Source of the DNA: Bacteroidia bacterium
GTDB lineage: Bacteria; Bacteroidota; Bacteroidia; Bacteroidales; Azobacteroidaceae
DNA length: 5,942 bases
NCBI GenBank assembly: GCA_025996695.1
Contig: BNTP01000138.1
Location: 1-5,942 of the forward strand
Direction of reading: 5' to 3'
Shown here: in pieces, positions 5,875 to 5,942 of the stretch
How the letters are laid out: the number at the start of each line of letters is the position of its first letter
Position numbering within the stretch: position 1 is the stretch's first letter
Program-made: the position numbers and the translations under genes
Notes under the pieces: model-generated
The model's database searches: none
Told to the model about the DNA's origin: nothing
The model's input: the letters and a program-made list of their open reading frames with translations, nothing else

Positions 5875-5942
5875 TTAAGCTAAATTTTTATTTTCTGACC
5901 ATTGATAGTCCACTTGATAGAGTTGTTTGTTATCAACAAGCG
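5875..5942 (-). CDS. Possible C-terminal end of a convergent gene (partial)
   Basis: On the minus strand a frame is open from the right edge to a TAA at 5877-5875 and encodes 21 residues, LVDNKQLYQVDYQWSENKNLA. The composition (polar, with spaced aromatic residues) looks like the end of a real protein, and the last stretch of the window is AT-rich like the small membrane-protein gene. A convergent gene would fit the palindrome and repeat lying between the two stops. Twenty-one codons are too few for certainty, and the + strand is also open from the ATG at 5862. No family can be named. Confidence 0.3.
   Translation of the reverse strand, partial: LVDNKQLYQVDYQWSENKNLA

Overview
The window reads as one uninterrupted hexuronate (glucuronate/galacturonate) catabolic operon on the + strand, from an organism of the Bacteroidetes, probably an uncultured member of the order Bacteroidales. 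That placement is an inference. It rests on the protein flavour (a KdgK with a DRVGGGDSF motif, an ACS-family ExuT-like porter, a KDPG aldolase with FEFTNR and LCKVFPGD motifs), on A-rich stretches before start codons in place of well-placed Shine-Dalgarno sites, and on intergenic hairpins with CCCGTAGGG or CCGTTAGG cores followed by a TAGAAA tail, which I associate with Bacteroidetes genomes.

Layout. 1-742: the C-terminal half of glucuronate isomerase (uxaC), whose start lies before the window and which carries a short hairpin-encoded in-frame insertion. 751-1281: a small two-helix membrane protein of unknown function, AT-richer than its neighbours, overlapping the next start by ATGA. 1278-2318: 2-keto-3-deoxygluconate kinase (kdgK). 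2319-2547: a 229-base spacer almost filled by a nested, roughly 185-base imperfect inverted repeat. 2548-3216: KDPG aldolase (kdgA/eda). 3224-4564: an MFS hexuronate transporter (exuT-like). 4566-5699: a two-domain protein joining an HxGH cytidylyltransferase-like domain to a compact GHMP-kinase-like domain. 5700-5942: a noncoding tail with a perfect 16-bp palindrome and a solitary copy of the intergenic hairpin-plus-tail repeat, then possibly the last codons of a convergent gene.

How the genes work together: ExuT-like import brings in hexuronates and UxaC isomerises them to fructuronate/tagaturonate. The reductases and dehydratases (not in this window, perhaps upstream) would yield 2-keto-3-deoxygluconate, KdgK phosphorylates it, and KdgA splits KDPG into pyruvate and glyceraldehyde-3-phosphate. 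The last gene does not belong to the textbook pathway. Its architecture suggests a sugar kinase coupled to a nucleotidyltransferase, so it may divert a sugar or uronate into a nucleotide-activated form. It is the best candidate in the window for undescribed biochemistry.
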